Positions 63,842 through 64,000 of a stretch of 64,000 bases of DNA are shown here, one piece after another (position 1 is the first letter of the stretch; the number at the start of each line of letters is the position of its first letter). Origin of the DNA: Nitrosospira briensis (GTDB lineage Bacteria; Pseudomonadota; Gammaproteobacteria; Burkholderiales; Nitrosomonadaceae). The notes under the pieces were generated by a model. The model saw only the letters and a program-made list of their open reading frames with translations. It was not told the origin of the DNA and made no database searches. The position numbers were made by a program, and so were the translations under genes. The DNA lies in contig NZ_FOVJ01000001.1 of NCBI RefSeq assembly GCF_900115125.1, positions 839,852 through 903,851 of the forward strand, written 5' to 3'.

Positions 63842-64000
63842 TCACGAAATAGCGACAAATCTCGCCTCCGATGGCACGCCCTGGTTGTTCACGACAAAGA
63901 GCATGTAAAACCCGGGCGGGGCAATATTGCCATTGGCTGGAGCGGCGGTTTCAAGGGTGGTTGCCGTGCGCGAGTTGATGGGCAGCTTGATGTAGCGCTG
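63842..64000 (-). CDS. Galactose-oxidase-like protein, C-terminal end (partial)
   Basis: 52 codons and a stop (TGA at 63842-63844) on the minus strand, running off the window end. It reads RYIKLPINSRTATTLETAAP then ANGNIAPPGFYMLFVVNNQG and VPSEARFVAIS. The APPGxYMLFVVNxxGVPS ending is the C-terminal immunoglobulin-like domain (DUF1929) of galactose oxidase-type copper radical oxidases. The catalytic propeller is outside the window. Together with the tyrosinase it shows a taste for secreted copper oxidases. Confidence 0.75.
   Translation of the reverse strand, partial: QRYIKLPINSRTATTLETAAPANGNIAPPGFYMLFVVNNQGVPSEARFVAIS

Overview
The window looks like a chromosomal segment of a betaproteobacterium close to the ammonia-oxidising Nitrosomonadaceae (Nitrosospira-like). 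This is an inference from gene content, since no rRNA or marker phylogeny is available. Supporting it are three HAF-repeat proteins with PEP-CTERM tails plus another PEP-CTERM protein, a dapA-bamC pair, clpB with a clear heat-shock promoter, nadC, and many short palindromic repeats in otherwise GC-rich DNA.

Layout. 1-6.1 kb: end of cbpA and cbpM, a DUF4410-type lipoprotein gene broken by one in-frame stop, a phospholipase D/VTT membrane protein with an endonuclease/exonuclease/phosphatase partner, and an SRPBCC protein. 6.3-11.7 kb: remnant of a phage or integrative element, with an EexN-like lipoprotein, a leftward operon (YdaU-like, DUF6475-like, a 32-codon gene, a Cys-rich protein and an unknown), a divergent CI/Cro-type regulator, and operators of one type at two separate places. 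11.7-25.4 kb: surface and oxidative enzymes, namely a PEP-CTERM protein, a tyrosinase-VWA fusion, an AlgJ/AlgI-type O-acetylation pair, a GMC oxidoreductase-DUF1080 fusion, a membrane acyltransferase followed by a MITE-like element, and a quinone-oxidoreductase-like enzyme. 25.7-36.1 kb: a BssS-like protein, NhaA with a redox-dead thioredoxin domain, a broken anchor-domain gene, OsmC, a histidine kinase, a beta-barrel protein, an LdhA-type dehydrogenase and a subtilase with a Cys/His/acidic tail. 36.2-42.1 kb: an outer-membrane protein and three HAF-repeat PEP-CTERM paralogues, two in a visibly duplicated unit. 42.1-55.2 kb: zinc alcohol dehydrogenase, P-type cation ATPase, cspA with an intrinsic terminator in its leader, an orphan ATP-synthase gamma-like subunit, bamC, dapA, clpB, a glutamate-synthase-like FMN protein and nadC.

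55.4-63.8 kb is the most foreign part. It is bounded by a decayed tyrosine integrase and ParDE relic on the left and a decayed serine resolvase on the right. It carries four same-strand genes: a diheme c-type cytochrome-like lipoprotein, a caspase-fold (DUF6345-like) protein with a His/Cys pair, an AT-rich 887-residue protein of unknown function and a coupled 318-residue partner. This is the best candidate for an undescribed system. The window ends inside a galactose-oxidase-like gene on the minus strand.

Themes: envelope and surface biology (PEP-CTERM export, O-acetylation, copper and flavin oxidases), stress responses (ClpB, CbpA/CbpM, CspA, OsmC), and repeated arrival and decay of mobile DNA. 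No rRNA, tRNA or CRISPR array was seen.
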